Positions 62,604-64,000 of a stretch of 64,000 nucleotides of DNA are shown here, in pieces. The stretch comes from Agrocybe praecox (taxonomy: Eukaryota > Basidiomycota > Agaricomycetes > Agaricales > Agrocybaceae). Location of the stretch: the NCBI GenBank assembly GCA_964017145.1, contig OZ024845.1, positions 3,162,001 through 3,226,000 of the forward strand. Direction: 5' to 3'. The number at the start of each line of letters is the position of its first letter. Position 1 is the first letter of the stretch. Below the pieces are notes generated by a model. It was not told the DNA's origin and made no database searches. It worked only from the letters and a program-made list of their open reading frames with translations. The position numbers were made by a program, and so were the translations under genes.

Positions 62604-63386
62604 TCATCGGTCAATACAAGGAAGCATACTCATTGCCGACGAGATGGTTCTAGGCATGGTTGAAGGGGCATTTTTCGTTCTCCTGGAAAGCCAGTGTCGA
62701 AAAGAAACGTACGCCAGGCATGCTGCGACTGCAGCAATTGTGCCGATTACCTTGCTCCCGACGACGGAAGTCTCATGTTCAACCTGTGAAGATCATTCAT
62801 CTGGGACCACACGAGTAGTAAATCACTCACGACAGAAGTGAAAGGCGACAAAATCGGAATAGTAAAATGCGACGCCCCAATCGCTGACCACCACCTTTCC
62901 TGTTGCTTGTGCTGTATCTGCATAGAGTGACGAGCATAATGTGTTGCAAGGTAGATGATAACGACTATCAAGACAGCTGCCAAAGCGACTAGAGCTGTCT
63001 AATGAAAGTCAGGGGATTTAAAAAACGAAACCTGATACAGAACAGACCAAAAGTCTTTCCAGCATAGCATGCTTCTCTCTGTGCTCCTTGGTAAGTGTAG
63101 CCAATTCGCGCTAATCTAGCATCAGCGGAACGGATCTGTTTTGCAAACAATGACCAACTTGTAACTTCATTTCTTGAGCGTGCTCCAAGATCTTCACCTC
63201 TTTCTTGTGACTTTCTTGAGCAGTAAGAAGGGCTTCAGCTCTTAAAGCTCGTGTTGCCCAATACTGTTCTCTTGTTGTCAAAGGTTGCATGGGTGTTGTT
63301 GCATTGGGGTTGGAATAGACAGCTGGACTTGAAGAAGCCAGAGCTAATGTGGCAGACATGGGTCTCTTTAACTTGTTCACGGACAT
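62604..63386 (-). CDS. Coiled-coil membrane protein of unknown function
   Basis: Four exons give about 210 residues; start ATG 63386-63384, stop TGA 62606-62604. A Ser/Pro-rich head (MSVNKLKRPMSATLALASSS) leads into a charged helix (LRAEALLTAQESHKKEVKIL, then EHAQEMKLQRELATLTKEHR) that looks like a coiled coil. Two membrane segments follow: ALVALAAVLIVVIIYLATHY and VIGTIAAVAACLAYVSF, with a Lys/Gln/Trp loop between (KQQERWWSAIGASHF). The basic C-terminus ends SMLPCIDR. All three introns have gt-ag ends and keep frame. I do not recognise the family; an organelle-membrane protein is possible. Confidence 0.65.
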
Positions 63387-63490
63387 GATGGTGGTAGTAA
63401 ACAAGCAGAGTCCAGACAGACCACAGGTTCGTTGTGCCATCTGAGCTCATAAATTGCTGTCTTAGTATATATATATTATCACATAACATA

Positions 63491-63592
63491 TCCCTCTTAG
63501 CTCAGTGGTAGAGCGCGTCACTAGTAACTGGCCCGGTTTATTCCGAACAGTACGAAATGACGAGGTCAGTCGTTCAAGTCGGCTAGAGGGAA
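63491..63592 (+). tRNA. tRNA-Thr(AGT) with 30-nt intron
   Basis: Acceptor stem TCCCTCT (63491-63497) pairs fully with AGAGGGA (63585-63591). D-arm GCTC..GAGC, anticodon stem CGTCA/TGACG, loop CTAGTA..A with anticodon AGT at 63523-63525, T-arm AGTCG-TTCAAGT-CGGCT. About 30 nt (63527-63556) sit one base 3' of the anticodon, the standard place for a nuclear tRNA intron. Confidence 0.9.
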
Positions 63593-64000
63593 TAACTTTT
63601 ACATTTTTTATTTTGAAATTCTCAATTTCGAACATTGAAGCTAATTAAGGATTCTGGAAGAAGCAATAGATTGCACATAATATTGGGTAAAGTGGGCGTT
63701 TTTACACGGTATAAATGCCGGTGTTAGGCCTGAGGCCCAGACCCAGCAGTATATTTCTCGTCATAATTAGTCTGGATGTTGAGGGATGTCGCTCATAAGT
63801 AGATCATTGTCGCATTGAATTCTCACACTTTTGACCCATCTTACAGGGCATAGCACTACCAATTCCAACCTTCTGTCGACGAGTCACCACAAGTGGCTAT
63901 TGAAAACCAGTGTAGAATTCTTTCTAGTCCAGACAATTTTCGAGTATAAAGAAATAAATGATTTCAGTCACACAAGAAGAGGCACGCGCCGCCCCAAGAC
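63593..64000. other. Right-edge sequence, no gene recognised
   Basis: T-rich stretch right after the tRNA (Pol III terminator-like tttt at 63597-63600 and 63605-63609), then about 400 bp without a recognised gene. Confidence 0.5.

Overview
This window is nuclear DNA from a filamentous basidiomycete, most likely an Agaricomycete (mushroom-forming fungus). Genes carry many introns of about 45-80 nt with gtaagt-like donors, ctaat-like branch sites and yag acceptors. The proteins read as typical Agaricomycete families: DUF4238 proteins, a WDR26/Gid7-like WD40 protein, GT61, an SGNH esterase, NCS1 and DHA1/MFS carriers, a Ran1-like kinase and a PITH protein. There is no operon structure, and one intron-containing tRNA-Thr lies near the right edge. 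Most exon joins below were read by hand from splice signals and reading frame, so single junctions may be off.

Layout. 0-11.5 kb: histone H2A (-), ATP10 (+), a proline-iminopeptidase-like hydrolase (+), a GT61 glycosyltransferase (-), a DHA1 MFS transporter (+) with one in-frame stop, and a small BRI3-like Cys-rich membrane protein (-). 11.8-16.05 kb: a gene-poor AT-rich block bounded by about 450-bp inverted repeats, read as a DNA transposon without a recognisable transposase. 16.4-27.5 kb: an intact-looking DUF4238 gene (-), a large membrane-anchored WD40 protein (-), then a decayed second DUF4238 copy (+). 27.7-38.5 kb: a secreted thaumatin-like/ricin-B-type lectin (-), a TPR protein with a possible lipidation signal (+), a PITH protein (-), a second proline-iminopeptidase-like gene (-), an ATP10 remnant (-), and mitochondrial ribosomal protein uS5m (+). 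39-50 kb: a small secreted protein, an SGNH esterase, a Ran1/Ksp1-like kinase, a Lys-rich KEN-box protein and a kynurenine-formamidase-like hydrolase. 50.9-63.6 kb: a uracil-type NCS1 permease, a BSC6-like MFS transporter, an ALY/REF mRNA export factor, a phosphofructo-2-kinase, a dead MFS paralogue, a coiled-coil membrane protein and tRNA-Thr.

The most striking large-scale pattern is a mirror. ATP10(+), hydrolase(+) and DUF4238(-) on the left are matched by DUF4238(+), hydrolase(-) and ATP10 remnant(-) on the right, around the WD40 gene. On the right arm the ATP10 copy is reduced to part of its last exon and the DUF4238 copy is broken, while the hydrolase copy stays open. Other points of interest are the fusion of a multi-pass membrane domain to a Gid7-like propeller, a PFK-2/FBPase-2 lacking its phosphatase histidine, an H2A gene with no visible ATG and no SQE tail, and a cluster of GATAAG sites upstream of the nucleobase permease. 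I see no clearly new multi-gene system; the region looks like ordinary core genome with local duplication and transposon activity.
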